Shown: positions 49,806-61,530, counted from the first letter of the stretch. The stretch: DNA of 64,000 nt from Azadirachta indica (GCA_022749755.1 CM040443.1:12063744-12127743), one strand, 5' to 3'. A program made the numbers and translations. The notes: generated by a model from the letters alone, not told the origin.

Positions 49806-50921
49806 AAGTGATATCAGAATAAAGGTCTGAGTGACTATGGCAAGCAATAAAATGACTATCTTCCAAGTTCCAATGCTCACCAAGAGCAATTACAATAATT
49901 GGAGCATCAAGAAGAAAGCTTTATTAGGAGTTTAAGATACATAAGAAGTTGTAGAGAAAGGGTTTGATGTGTTAAAAAATGAGACCACCCTTACTCAAGC
50001 TTAAAAAGATCTCTTGAAGGATTTTAAAAAGAGAAACAAGAAAGCTCTTTACCTCATCTATTAAGCATTAGATAAAGATAGTTTTGAGAAGGTTTCAAAT
50101 GCAACCACTGCCAAAAAAGTATGGGAGATGCTTCAAACTTCATACAAAGATGCCGAAAAAATGAAGAAAGTACGTCTTCAAACTGTATGAGGTGAATTTG
50201 AATCTTTATTTATGAAAGAATGTGAATCAATTTCTGAGTACTTTTCTAGAGTTTTGGTAGTTGCTCATCAATTAAAAAGAAATGGATAAAGCTTAAGTAA
50301 TGCTTAAATTATGGAGAAAATTCTTCGTTCTATGGATTCAAAATTTAAGCATATTGTCATAACAATTAAAGAAACAAAAGATTTAGAATTTATGACCATT
50401 GAAGAACTCATGGGTTCATTACAAGTATATGAAAAAAGACAAAAGAGAAAACAAGAAGCTTTGGAACAAGTTTTTCAAACAAAACTCACTTTTAAAGAAA
50501 AGGAAGAAAGTTTCGACAATGAGAGAAGCTAACGTGGAAGAGGAAATGGTCAAGGACAGTGTCACGAATGTGGACGTGGACAAGAATGGAGAGAACCTTC
50601 AAATTAAAGCAACAACAACAATGATAGAGGTCAAGGCTCAACAAGAGGTCGTGGAAGAGGTAATTCGAACTCAAGGTACAATAAGTCTCAAGTTAAATGT
50701 TATAATTGTCAAACATTTAGCCATTATGCTTCTGAGTGTAGAGTTTTCAATAATAAAGTTAATAAGAAGGCCAACTATATGGACAACAAAAGTTAAGAAG
50801 AAAAAACATTATTGCTAGCATTAAAGAACTATAATGGTGGCAGCACTAATACGTGGTACCTTGATATCGGCACAAACAATCATATGTGTAGAAATAAGGA
50901 TATGTTCGTGGAGTTTGATGA

Positions 50922-51480
50922 ATCGGTGAATGGCAATGTCTTTTATGAGAATGAGTCCAAAATACCCGTGATAGTAAAGGTAACATCCTTATTTGCTTGA
51001 AAGATAGAAGATATCAATTTATTTCAAATATTTATTATGTGCCTAATATGAAAAATAATATTTTAAACTTGAAACAATTCTTAAAAAAAGGTTATGATAT
51101 TCGTATGAAAAATTATAATCTTTCTATAAGAGATAATAAAAGTAATTTAATTGTAAAGGTGGGAATGTTCAAGAATATAATGTTCTTGTTAAATATTCAA
51201 ATCGGTGAATGGCAATGTCTTTTATGCGAATGAGTCCAAAATACCCGTGATAGGTAAAGGTAACATCCTTATTTGCTTGAAAGATAGAAGACATCAATTT
51301 ATTTCAAATGTTTATTATGTGCCTAATATGAAAAATAATATTTTAAACTTGAAACAACTCTTAAAAAAAGGTTATGATATTCGTATGAAAAATTATAATC
51401 TTTCTATAAGAGATAATAAAAGTAATTTAATTGTAAAGGTGGGAATGTTCAAAAATATAATGTTCTTGTTAAATATTCAA
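50922..51480 (+). repeat. 279-base in-frame tandem duplication in the copia protease region
   Basis: ATCGGTGAATGGCAATGTC begins at 50922 and again at 51201; the two 279-base copies differ at only a few bases. 279 is 93 codons, so the frame is kept across the join. Confidence 0.9.
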
Positions 51481-54185
51481 AACGGTGTAACAAAATGTCT
51501 CAAGGCTTGCTACAAGGATGCATCATGACTGTGGCATCTTCGACTTGGGCATTTCAATTTTGGAGATTCAGAACTGTTATCTAAGAAGAAAATGGTGAGA
51601 GGACTGCCTTGCATCTATTATCCTGACCAGTTGTCCAAATGATGTCTACTTGGGAAGCAATTTAGAATGAGTTTTCTAACGGAGTTTACTTTTAGAGTCA
51701 AGAAGTCACTTGAACTCATACACATCGATGTATATGATCCTATCAAACCAAGCTCTCTAGGTAAGAGTAATTACTATCTTCTCTTCATTGATAATTATTC
51801 AAGAAAAACATGGGTGTGTTTTTTAAAAGAAAATTCTAAAGTTTTTGGAGTGTTCAAAAAGTTTAAAGTACTCGTGGAGAATGAAAGTGGATGCAAAATC
51901 AAGGTCATGGATCCGATCGCAGAGGAGAATTTACTTCAAAAGAGTTTCAAGAGTTCTGTGAAGCAAATAGACATCTTCTAACTATTCCAAGATCCCCCTA
52001 ACAAAATGGCATTGTTAAGAGGAAAAATAGAACAATTTTCAACATGGCACGAAGCATGCTCTAAAGTAAAAAATTACAAAAAGGATTTTGGCCTGAAGCT
52101 GTGGCATGTGCAGTGTATTTGTCTAACCGATCTCTTACTTGATGTGTGTGGGAAAAAATGTCACAAAAAGCTTGGAATGGAAGAAAACCCGACATCTCTC
52201 ATCTAAGAGTTTTTGGAAGCATAGCTTATGTGTATATATTAGACAAAAAAAGAATGAAGCTCGATGATAAATGTGAGAGTTTTATTTTCATCGATTGCGA
52301 CTCAAATTCAAATGGCTACAAGTTGTACAACCAAAGCGACAAAAAGGTCGTGATTAGTCAAGATGTGATATTTGATGAAAAAGGAGAATGAGATTTGGCC
52401 CCAATGTAGACAATTTCAATTTCATTCCTCAATTTGAAGAAAATACAAAGACACTAACAAGGCAATAAGAAGAATGTCAAGAAGAGCTTATGACACCATT
52501 TAGTTCGCCAACAAGAGTTGATAATAGCAATTCACCATCATCCTTTTTAAACAAAAGAAATGAAGAATGCATAAGGAGTCTCTAAGATCTCTATGAGGTA
52601 ACCGAGAGGATGGATAATCTCACTCTTTTTTGCCTTTTTGTAGACTGTGAACCTATGAACTTCTAAAAAACTATGCAACAAGAAAAATGGAGAGTTGCGA
52701 TGGATAAAGAAATTAAGGTCATTGAGAAGAATGACACATAGGAGCTAGTTGCTTTTCCTAAAGGATATAAAGCCATCGGTGTTAAATGGGTGTACAAGGT
52801 GAAAAAGAATGCACATGAAGAAATTAAACGATACAAGGCAAGGTTTATTGTAAAAGGCTACAGTCAAAAGGTTGGAATTGACTATGATGAGGTATTTGCT
52901 CCTATTGCTCGATTAGAAACTATTAGACTAATCATCTCTTTGCAGTTCGAAAAAAATGGAAAATTCATCAAATGGATGTAAAGTTTGCCTTTCTTAATGA
53001 AACACTCGAAGAAGAAGTCTACATCGAGCAACCTTTGGGCTATGAAGTAAAGAGTCATGAATACAAAGTCTTGAAATTGAAGAAAGCTCTTTACGAGTTA
53101 AAGCAAGCACTGAGAGCATAAAATAGCTGGATAGACAAGTATTTCCAAACAAATGGTTTTATCAAGTGCCTTTATGAACATGCATTTTATATTAAGATCA
53201 AAGATAGAGATGTTTTAATCGTATACTTGCACATGGATGATATGATCTTTACTGGAAGCAATCCAAGCATATTTAAAGAGTTCAAGAAAGCTATGACAAA
53301 TGAGTTTGAAATGACTGACATTGGGTTAATGTTTTACTACCTCGGCATTAAAGTCAAGTAAAAAGAAGATGGAATTTTCTTCTTACAAGAAAGCTATACA
53401 AAGGAGATCATTAAGAGATTTAAGATGGATAACTGCAAGTCAATAAGCACATCAATAGAACGTGGAGTGAAACTGTCAAAGTATGATAAATGAGAAATAA
53501 TAGATTTAACCCTTTTTAAGAGCTTGGTTGGAAGCTTACATTACCTAACTTGCACAAGGACCTGACATCCTCTATGCTGTTGGGTTAGTTAGTCGTCACA
53601 TGAAGACACTAACAACCACCCATTTTAAAGTTGCAAAGAGAGTTGTTCACTATCTCAAAGGTACGATTGATTTTGGCTTATTCTATTCATTTTCTAATGA
53701 TTACAAACTTGTTGATTCAGCAATAATGATTGGGGTCGAGACATGGATGATCGAAAAAGTACTACTAGATTTGTATTTTTCATGGGTGACACTGATTTCA
53801 CTTGGATGTCAAAGAAGCAACCGATAGTCACTCTCTCAACTTATGATGCTGAGTACGTGGTCGCAACATTATATGTTTGCTATGCAATATGGTTTAGAAA
53901 TCTTTTGAAAGAGTTAGGATGGTCACAAGAAATGTCAAATAAGATTTATATTGACAACAAATTAGCAATAGTGTTGGCAAAGAATCCCGTGTTTCACGAT
54001 TGAAGTAAACATATTAACACTCACTACCACTATATAAAAGAGTGCATTACTAGAAAGAATGTACAAATAGAATACGTGAAGACATAAGACCAAATTGTTG
54101 ATATCTTCACCAAGTCTTTGAAAAATGAGATATTTTGCGTGTTGCGAAAACTATTGAGAGTCACTAAATCAAGTTTAAGGGGAAG

Positions 54186-54612
54186 TATTAGAAATTAAAC
54201 TTGATTTGACCCAAAATAAATTGGGCTTGTAAGTTGGGCCTAAGAATAATATAGCCAAATTTTTATAAATTTGTAAGAAAATATATAGATATTTATGGAA
54301 TAAATATTTAAATATTTACTAATAAAATCTATATATTTGTAAAAAATATCTAGATATTTGTAGTAAATATTTAGATATTATTATGCATATTTTTAGAAAG
54401 AGATTTATAATTATTAGATTAAATAATTGTTGGTATAATTTTAACTGTTGGTTAAGAAGGTGTTATACTATAAATAGAGGTAAGTTCTTTCATTTTAAGT
54501 CAAGCAAAAAATTAGAAATTAATAAAATTGTAATCTTCTCCTTCCTTCCTTGTTTATAATTATCCTAACAAATTTATCTTCTTTTGTAATATAAGCTCTC
54601 CACCTTCCAACA
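54186..54612 (+). repeat. 3' LTR of the plus-strand copia
   Basis: 427 bases. The first bases are TATTAG where the 5' LTR has TGTTGA. It ends CCTTCCAACA and is followed by TATAA at 54613-54617. Confidence 0.85.
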
Positions 54613-54738
54613 TATAAACTTTATAAGAGGAAATATTTTTATATATAGAAATAAAATAACATGAATCACTAACAAGGTAACCTATCCAAAAGTAGATTGA
54701 ACTAATAAATATTACACTTAATTTTATTTATTTGTTTT

Positions 54739-54943
54739 CCTACCCCAAACTGTCTTGCCAGATATACATTCTAAATTCTCAGTCAGAAATAAAATAAGAG
54801 TATCCGATATAGTAATTAAAAAATGTAACTGTCCAAATTCCTTTTGTGTTAAAATCTCAAGAATACTACCATATTCAAGTGTATAAATTAAACATTGGTG
54901 CAATATATCCCACTGTAAGATAAAAACAACCAAGACAATTTAA
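54739..54943 (+). promoter_or_regulatory. family II promoter, copy 4
   Basis: Same block, with the GAGAATCAACTGCTACTG strip shortened. The TATA box is TATAAATTAAACATTGG from 54882. Confidence 0.7.
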
Positions 54944-55273
54944 ATGGATAAAATTTCTTTCGAGAGTGCATCTTTGATCCTGCTCTTGCTCATTTTATCT
55001 TGTTAGTCTCTCTCGTACACCACTATATTTACTTATAGCACTTGAACTTTTTGATACTCAATTTACATGAAAATTGCTTACTTAATTACATTATTGTTTT
55101 CAGCAGGGTTTTTACTTTCAAGTTTGCCGAAAGCAGAGGCACAGAAATTTTTGCCATGTAAAACTGATGAAGAATGCAAGTTTCTTGAATGTGAAACTGG
55201 CACTCCTCATTGTGTTAACAATCAGTGTTCATGTACCGCACGTGTTAACGTTGCTGTTGAGGACTCCACCTAA
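54944..55273 (+). CDS. secreted one-module cysteine-rich peptide, family II
   Basis: Exon 1 is 54944-55001 (MDKISFE, Leu-rich core, donor GTTAGTC). Exon 2 starts at 55104 or 55107 (acceptor TTTCAGCAG) and ends at a TAA at 55271-55273. The product is about 75 residues. The leader ends SSLPKAEAQ. The module is CKTDEEC, LEC, PHC, NQC, SC, with spacing C-x5-C-x4-C-x6-C-x4-C-x-C. The stop falls in the linker, so no part of module 2 is translated. Module 2 DNA follows, carrying the same 4-base insertion as the 47516 copy. This is the cleanest single-module member of family II, with a mildly acidic mature peptide. Confidence 0.78.
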
Positions 55274-55531
55274 GCCGATGCTCGATCGGTTCTACAGCAA
55301 TGAGGATTGAGACAAGCAATACCGTTCCAAAGACTGTGTGGTAATGGAGTATGCGTTTGCGGTTGTGATGCGTAGACTAATTCATTCATATACCGATGAT
55401 TATTATTATAAAATAAAGTTTTATTGATTTAGTAATAAAAGGCATTTTGATATAAAATTGTAGAATTCTCAACTTTGTGCATCAATCGCAATTACCTTTC
55501 ACCTGTTTACTTTTGTTCCAAACGAAAACAA

Positions 55532-55930
55532 GCATCAAACAACAAGAAAAGGATGCTCTAGCAACTGTTCAATAATCCATCTGAGACAAAAGTTCCCCAT
55601 AAAATATTTACTTTTGGAATCTTTCCCTTTTGGAATTATCAAATTGGAAGCAATGTGATGCAGCACATCATCTGCAGACGAAAACTCACAACCTCATGCA
55701 GATTTCCAACTCATCATCTCCACAACCACACACCCAAGTGCCCATATGTCCGTCGAATACGTCAGCAATGTGTCCTTCGAATTCTCGTTTTCCTCCTCCT
55801 CGTAATCCACGCTTTTGCCAATTGGAAATCCGCAAGCTTGGGAAAAAACCCACCGATTTCAGTCATCGCCGTCGTGTAACACCGATTTCCGTCACCGCAA
55901 ATCCTCCTCCTCATACGGAAGCAGACTCGA
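55532..55930 (-). pseudogene. MAPKKK-like protein kinase relic, copy 2
   Basis: Minus-strand strips in order are KLADFQLAK, TDIWALGCVVVEMM (subdomain IX, close to the intact family) and RWIIEQLLEHPFLVV (subdomain XI). Frameshifts separate them and the region between IX and X is shortened. It is the duplicate of 48113-48710 and sits at the same place, after a family II peptide gene. Confidence 0.7.
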
Positions 55931-57183
55931 TCTATCCTTCTTCTTCTTCTTCAAACATTCCAATCAGTAACATTTTCAATAAACTCATTTGTTCTCGTCA
56001 AATTTTACATTATCAATCACTCAAAAACTAATTCAAGAATTTATGAAAATTAAAAGAAAATTAATCACATTTTGTACATTTAAATACACCTAAAATCTAA
56101 TTAAGTTCAACAATAACACACAATCAAATCTCAAATAACATTATGAAACATAAAAACTAATCATCTTTACACCGCCAAATCTCAGATGGCAAATCATCTT
56201 GAAGTTTTTCACTCAAATCGAAACCTACAAGCCTGGTGAGGAGTACTAGGCGCTGGAGCTCACAAACCCTGATGAGACATCAAGATGGTAGTGCTAAGCT
56301 GACAAATTAAGCATGATGAAAAGCCAAAATGGTGGTGTTGGCTTCATGTAAGGTGTTGTCATGGCCTCTGAGGTGGCGCGATGAGTCGCTCAAAGATAAT
56401 TAATAAGTTACTGCAGTGTTTTGATATTTAAGAGTGCTATTAACATTAAGAGTATAAATGTCTGTAAAATGTATCTTTTAACATTACCAAATGTAACATT
56501 ACGAGAGTACGTGGGTATTTTTGAAAAACTAAGGGTGATGGAAAATTATCCTAAATAATAAAGGTTTTTGGACATTCATTATTTTTCATTATAAAAGGTT
56601 TTGAAAGGGAATGAAAAATCTCATTCACTAAATACTAAACTCATTTCCTATCCTATTGTTATTTGAATTCAAGATGATTTGAGAAGTTAAAGCGTGTCCA
56701 AATCCAACTGAACTATACCCACATTGATTGTGCATTCTCTAGCTATAAAATAACACACACTCAAGTACGCAGACACGCCCGTGTGTATGAGATTATCATT
56801 AAATATTTGATTACAGACCAGAAAAGTTTACCATTCTATTGCTATTGTATAGATGTTCTGCTTGAACTATTTCTACTTATTAAAATCGAGTTAAATGATC
56901 ATTTATTGGATTAAACGGGCCTATTACCTTATATTATAGTGGTAATGAAACTATATAACTAATATTTACTACTTTAAACAGTTTTATTCTGTCATTGAAT
57001 ATTCTGGAGCCTGAATTGGCAAGGATCACTCTTACCAATGTAGTTACAGGTTAGTGCAGTATATATATAAAAGATAATCTTTATGATCTTTTCTAACATT
57101 CCCAAATAGGTAGTATTTCAATTAAAAACCCAAGAGGCCAGTTAGGTAATGGAACCTATGGGGTATTAGAACAGAGCGAAATA
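55931..57183. other. gene-free spacer
   Basis: I searched for a signal-peptide exon for the 57184 gene and found none. A GC-richer strip at 56220-56400 shows no recognised coding. Confidence 0.45.
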
Positions 57184-57516
57184 ATGGAATTCAATTTCTT
57201 GGCAGGCGCGTCAGCTTTCACAACAGGCCAAGCACCAGATGATGAAGCCAATAAGGAGTTGCACTGCACCCGCGACATTGATTGCCAACTGAAGTGTCCA
57301 AAGGACGGCTTCTGTAACAATGGCATCTGTTACTGCATACCCCCACGGAAACAATCTGCTGCTGCAGCCAATAAGCAGTTGCACTGTACTCGCGACATTG
57401 AATGTCAATTGAAATGTCCGAAGGGTGGCTTCTGTAACAATGGCATCTGTTACTGCATACTCCCACGGAAGCAATCTGCCGATGAAGCCAATAAGGAGTT
57501 GTCTGTACAGGTGTAA
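57184..57516 (+). CDS. two-module cysteine-rich peptide, family III, no signal-peptide exon found
   Basis: The open frame runs from ATG 57184 to TAA 57514-57516, 110 codons. By comparison with 58644, the real exon 2 begins at 57206 after TTGGCAG, and the ATG would lie in the intron. Two 40-residue repeats follow, each ANK.LHCTRDI.C, KC, GFC, GIC, YC, with spacing C-x5-C-x3-C-x5-C-x4-C-x-C. A third repeat starts (ANKEL) and fails after five residues. The C2-x3-C3 and C5-x-C6 pairs are the spacing of a cysteine-stabilised alpha/beta (CSab) fold. Codons are clean and repeats differ mostly at silent or mild sites, which suggests selection. Without a signal peptide the product would be cytosolic, so either an upstream exon was missed or the copy is 5'-truncated. 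Confidence 0.6.
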   Translation: MEFNFLAGASAFTTGQAPDDEANKELHCTRDIDCQLKCPKDGFCNNGICYCIPPRKQSAAAANKQLHCTRDIECQLKCPKGGFCNNGICYCILPRKQSADEANKELSVQV

Positions 57517-58643
57517 CGCTTCAAAATTATTTTTCATCTATTGTTGGCATTGATAATAATGTTATTTATAATTAAGAAATGTAATTGTTTTATCATTTTT
57601 TTAAAAAAAATTTATAGAAATATAGTGTGAAATGAAAATATATAGAATCACACTATATGAGTTTATCAAAAGAAAAATGACGAGGGTATAAATATGTGGT
57701 TACTTCTTCCACATATTAGTCAACTACCCTCAAATATAAGGCAATGACAATATGATCTCTCAAATTTTATAATTAAGCTGGGTACACATTTTTCGATTTG
57801 ATTTGCTTTCTAGTCAATATAAAAATAAAATTGAATTGTAGATTTCATAAAAGATGGAATCAAACTGAACCTCATGATTTATGGAACCAAATTAGTCTGG
57901 GTCAGTTTGGTTTAAATTCAAGATGTTTTAATTTGTATTTTTAAACAATTTAAATTTTTTTATTACTTGATATTAAGGTTCACCAACCTTGTACATAATT
58001 AATTAAATTGAGAATTAACAGGACCAAATAAGAAGCGGATCATCTACAGTTCGGATTATTCGGATCAATTTGATCAATGATTTTTTGACCACCACTATTT
58101 ATAACTTTTACTAGTGTTAGTTTCAACCATATAACTTTATAGTATATTATTGATTTGTCATATTATTAAATTAAGAATTAAATTGGACCAAATAAGAAGC
58201 GAACCAAATACAGTTCGGATTATTTGGTTCAATTCAATCGATGATTTTTTGGCCACCCTTATTTATAACTTTTACTAGTGTAATGAGTTTCAAAACTTTA
58301 TGGTATATTCTTATATAACTGCTCTAATATTTTCAATTTTCGCATTTAGATGGTTTATTACAAGTGAAATGCTCACGTACCACCTACAAGAAAGATAAAA
58401 TTATGTGTTTCTTTCTGCTTGTAAATACATCATTTATCCATTGGCCAAAAATATACATTAAATGCGATTCATGCATTTTTAATCTGCCAATTATCACAGA
58501 GATGACATCTCCACAAACTCTCCAGTACTAGGATTTACTGCCAACTTAGCTTCTTAGCCTTAAAATTCATTCTCCAGTAAAAACTTGTCATTGTAGCCAT
58601 CACAGATTCACAAGCTCCTTAGTTTTCTCACAACCCGAAAAAT
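57517..58643. other. spacer with a tandem repeat
   Basis: Holds a 3' flank, a direct repeat (listed separately) and, near 58500-58643, the presumed promoter and leader of the 58644 copy. No TATA box is clear. Confidence 0.45.
58005..58325. repeat. tandem duplication, about 160-base unit, two diverged copies
   Basis: GGACCAAATAAGAAGCG, CAGTTCGGATTATT, CAATGATTTTTTGACCACC and ATTTATAACTTTTACTAGTG occur in the first copy and recur with changes from about 58178. Strips of the TTCGG/GGTTC kind are common at plant transposon ends. Confidence 0.7.
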
Positions 58644-59074
58644 ATGGAAAACTTCTTTCCAACTGCAGCTTTCTTCACCGCCATTGTGATCATTGCTTCC
58701 TGTAAGTCTCTCTCTATCTCAATATGGAAAACTTGTCATTGTATTTGTATTAAAGCAGAGTGAGTAATGGAATTAGATGATTGGCAGGTGCATCTTTCGC
58801 AAGAGGCCTAGCAACGGATAAAGCCAGCAAGGAATATCACACTGTACTCGCCACATTGATTGCCAACTGAATTAATTGTCTGAAAGGCGGCTTCCGTAAC
58901 AATGGCACCTGTTACTCCATACCCCTACGCATAAAATCTGTTGATGAAGCCAGTAAGGAATTGCATGCTCACGACTTTGATTACCAATTGAAATGTCTGA
59001 AGGGTGGCTTCTATAACAACAATGGCACCTGTTATTGCATACCAAACAGAAGAAATCTAATGAAGCCATTTTAG
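58644..59074 (+). pseudogene. family III cysteine-rich peptide pseudogene
   Basis: Exon 1 (58644-58701) is sound: MENFFPTAAFFTAIVIIAS, then GTAAGTC. Exon 2 starts at 58788 after TTGGCAG. It encodes a propiece and then slips out of frame near 58830-58835 by one base, ending at a TGA at 58868-58870. The remains of two modules follow in other frames (LKGGFRNNGTCY and CLKGGFYNNNGTCYC). Several cysteine codons are changed: Arg, Ser or Tyr replace Cys. It supplies the gene model for this family: signal exon, phase-1 intron, two-module exon. Confidence 0.8.
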
Positions 59075-60150
59075 ATTTAGGCTCTGTCCATTACAGTGAT
59101 TGCACCAAGTTTAAAGTCACTTTGGAATTACTGTAGATTTTGAAATAATATGCATTTGTTGTACTATAGAAATAATTTATTGTTAAAAGTATTGTAGCAA
59201 TGCAAATGATTAAAATGTATGCAGTAAATAATAATGAATAAAAATTACTTTAAGTGTTAAATATATATTTAAGTACCGTACTTTAAGTAGGCAACAATAA
59301 CACTATTATTTATGGTTTTGATGAAGTAATGACAAATGAATTATGTAATGTAAAACATATAATATATAATATAATATATAATATAATATAATATAATATA
59401 ATATAATACTTAAATAATTTAGAGAAAATATAATCAAAAGTAAAAAAGTTATGAATGGAAAAAATTTTGATTATAACAATTTTATTTTTCAATTAAATTG
59501 AAATTTAAAAATTATTCATAGTGTTAATTTTTTTATTTTTATAGTTCTAAATAAATATATTTAATATTATACTTATAAATAAACTTACTTTTGAAAATCA
59601 TATTTTAAAAAGCAATCTTCTCCTACTTGTCAAAATTTGCTGTAAGATGGTATGATTTTATTAAAAGTGATTTTGAAAAAATTTTATCAAACAACTAAAA
59701 TGACTTTTGATTATTCAAAATCACTTTTATCTCTTCTCACAACAATCCCAAAGGAACTCTTAATTTCTAACCACTTTCCACAACGACACATCATCCTATA
59801 TAGTAAAATCCTCGCTAAAAAAAAAAAGGAAAAAACCTTTCACTCCTTTTTTGATACTGCAACTAAATTATGAAAATATAGAGAAAATAACACTGACGAT
59901 TCAAAACGTTTCACAAACATCTATTTACACAAAAAATTCCAACAATAATACGAAGTTTAACAAATAAAGGATTAAATTTCCAAATTGGACTCATTTAGAA
60001 AATTTTGATTATGATAACATTATGGTTCTTGGTATATAAGTCAGCAAGAAATTCGGAGAAATCCATTTGATTCTCGTCACAATTAAAGTTCCAGAATCGA
60101 GGTTTATCCCTTAAATTAAGGCCTTAAATACCCTTTTCAACCTAATTCTT
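59075..60150. other. gene-free AT-rich spacer
   Basis: It contains the TAATA-type microsatellite at 59358-59408. Open frames near 59652 are AT-rich and resemble nothing. Confidence 0.45.
59358..59408. repeat. TATAA microsatellite
   Basis: Repeated ATAATATATAATATA and ATAATATAATATAATA units. Confidence 0.85.
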
Positions 60151-60210
60151 TTATATATAAGTGTCTGCATTGTTCCATTAACCAGTGCAAATTGAAACAA
60201 ACACACACAA
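60151..60210 (+). promoter_or_regulatory. TATA box and leader of the 60211 copy
   Basis: TTATATATAAGTG at 60151-60163 lies about 55 bases before the position where the start codon should be. Confidence 0.5.
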
Positions 60211-60537
60211 ATAGGTAAGTCTTGTTACCGTGCTGCTTTCTTGATCTTCCTTTGGGTCATTGCTTCTGGTGAGTTATAGTTTATCTCGAGTACTTCCTGA
60301 TATATTAATTACTAAAGGAGACTGAATAACATATAAATAAATGTATATACATATGTCTATATAATTCGCAGGTGAATCATTTCAAGAAGGGCAGGAGATG
60401 TTGAAGCGAATCAGGTGAAAGAATGTTCGAGTGACAGGGACTGCTTATCTAAATGTCCAGAAGGCGGCTACTGTCATGACAGCATCTGCGACTGCTTACC
60501 CCGACAGAAACTATCTGGTGTTGAAGGCATGCAATAA
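60211..60537 (+). pseudogene. family III one-module cysteine-rich peptide, start lost
   Basis: Exon 1 is 60211-60268, the usual 58 bases ending before GTGAGT. It encodes GKSCYRAAFLIFLWVIAS, but its first codon is ATA and a stop lies shortly upstream. Exon 2 at the homologous acceptor (60372, TTCGCAG) is out of frame by one base with the mature module. A second acceptor, GGGCAG ending at 60394, would restore the frame. The module is perfect: CSSDRDC, SKC, GGYC, SIC, DC, spacing C-x5-C-x3-C-x5-C-x4-C-x-C, then a tail to a TAA at 60535-60537. A clean mature module with a lost start suggests recent loss, or non-AUG initiation. Confidence 0.7.
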
Positions 60538-61530
60538 TCGAAAGTTTTGCTTGAGAATGGCTGTTCTCAACGTACAGCTGCTTAATTATGTATGCAAGAA
60601 TAAAATTAAAATAAATAAATAAACGATTTGTTTGAAGTCATTTACGCTATTGTTTCTCTGTCTAATGGCTTGATATAATTTTGCTAATAATATTGTCAGT
60701 CTCTGAATAATAGGTGAGACTGTATTATTTGCGTCCTATCATCATCTATATTTCAATGCAAATCAAAAGCCATATATATCGGACAGCATGGGCTAATAAA
60801 TTACGTGTAATTAAGTATTTTATTTTTAAAATACTGAAAGAGTTTATATTTTATTGCTGTCAACTAGATTATGTAATTAAATGAAATAGTTTTACTCTCT
60901 GCACCCATGCATATTTAAGCCATCTCTAACGCATTATAATTGACGTACACTCATCTTAATTAATTTCCCAAGCTTTTATTCTTTATTTAAATTCAATCGT
61001 ATTTGCATTATAATTTGTAAATACATACTAATTATGATGTATAAGTTATATAGGAAAAATTTTAATCACGAAAGATATGTTTTCTTTTATCTAAACTTTG
61101 ATTCCTGAGATTTTTATTTAACAAACAAACTTATCTATGCAATTGTTAACAAATAAACGAATTCAAGTAAACATTAATGACTAGAAAATGGAAAAAAAAA
61201 TCTTTAGTGTAATAAAGAAAGAAACATTTTTTTTCATTTATAATATTGGGAAAAAAATGTTATTGATACTATAATATTATTTTTCATTTGATTATTTTGA
61301 AAAAAGAAAAATTTTAATTTATTACTTTTTCTTTTAGATTAAGTAGAAAAGGAATAGTGCAAACACTGTTACGAATTTCGTTATTAGATTTAAGTCAAAG
61401 AAAGTATAATAGAGGAAGGACTGGAGAGGAGATAACACAAATGAGATATTAAACAGTAATTCTATTTTCATACATTGTACAGATGATTATATAAGAATCC
61501 ATGATTGATTGGTTGAATTTCAACATTTAG

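Larger units (their letters stand above)
49417..54612 (+). mobile_element. Ty1-copia LTR retrotransposon, near full length, frames broken
   Basis: The order is LTR, primer site (AAGTGATATCAGAA after 49805), gag, protease, integrase, RT, RNase H, polypurine tract (AAGTTTAAGGGGAAG, 54171-54185), LTR. Strips seen are a perfect zinc knuckle CYNCQTFSHYASEC near 50697-50738, a protease strip WYLDIGTNNHMC with D-I-G instead of D-T/S-G, integrase at 51667-52206 (IHIDV, IDNYSRKTWV), RT at 52860 on ([16 protein letters not shown], then MDDMIFTG), and RNase H (SKKQPIVTLSTYDAEYV; IYIDNKLAIVLAKN). Many stops and frameshifts interrupt it. TATAA flanks both ends. It resembles the minus-strand copia at 26219 in LTR ends and primer-site spacing, so the two are probably one family. 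Confidence 0.92.

Noticed and set aside
55630..56031. 133-codon plus-strand open frame
   Set aside because: Antisense of the second kinase relic; its Pro/Ser/Pro-rich product is a shadow.
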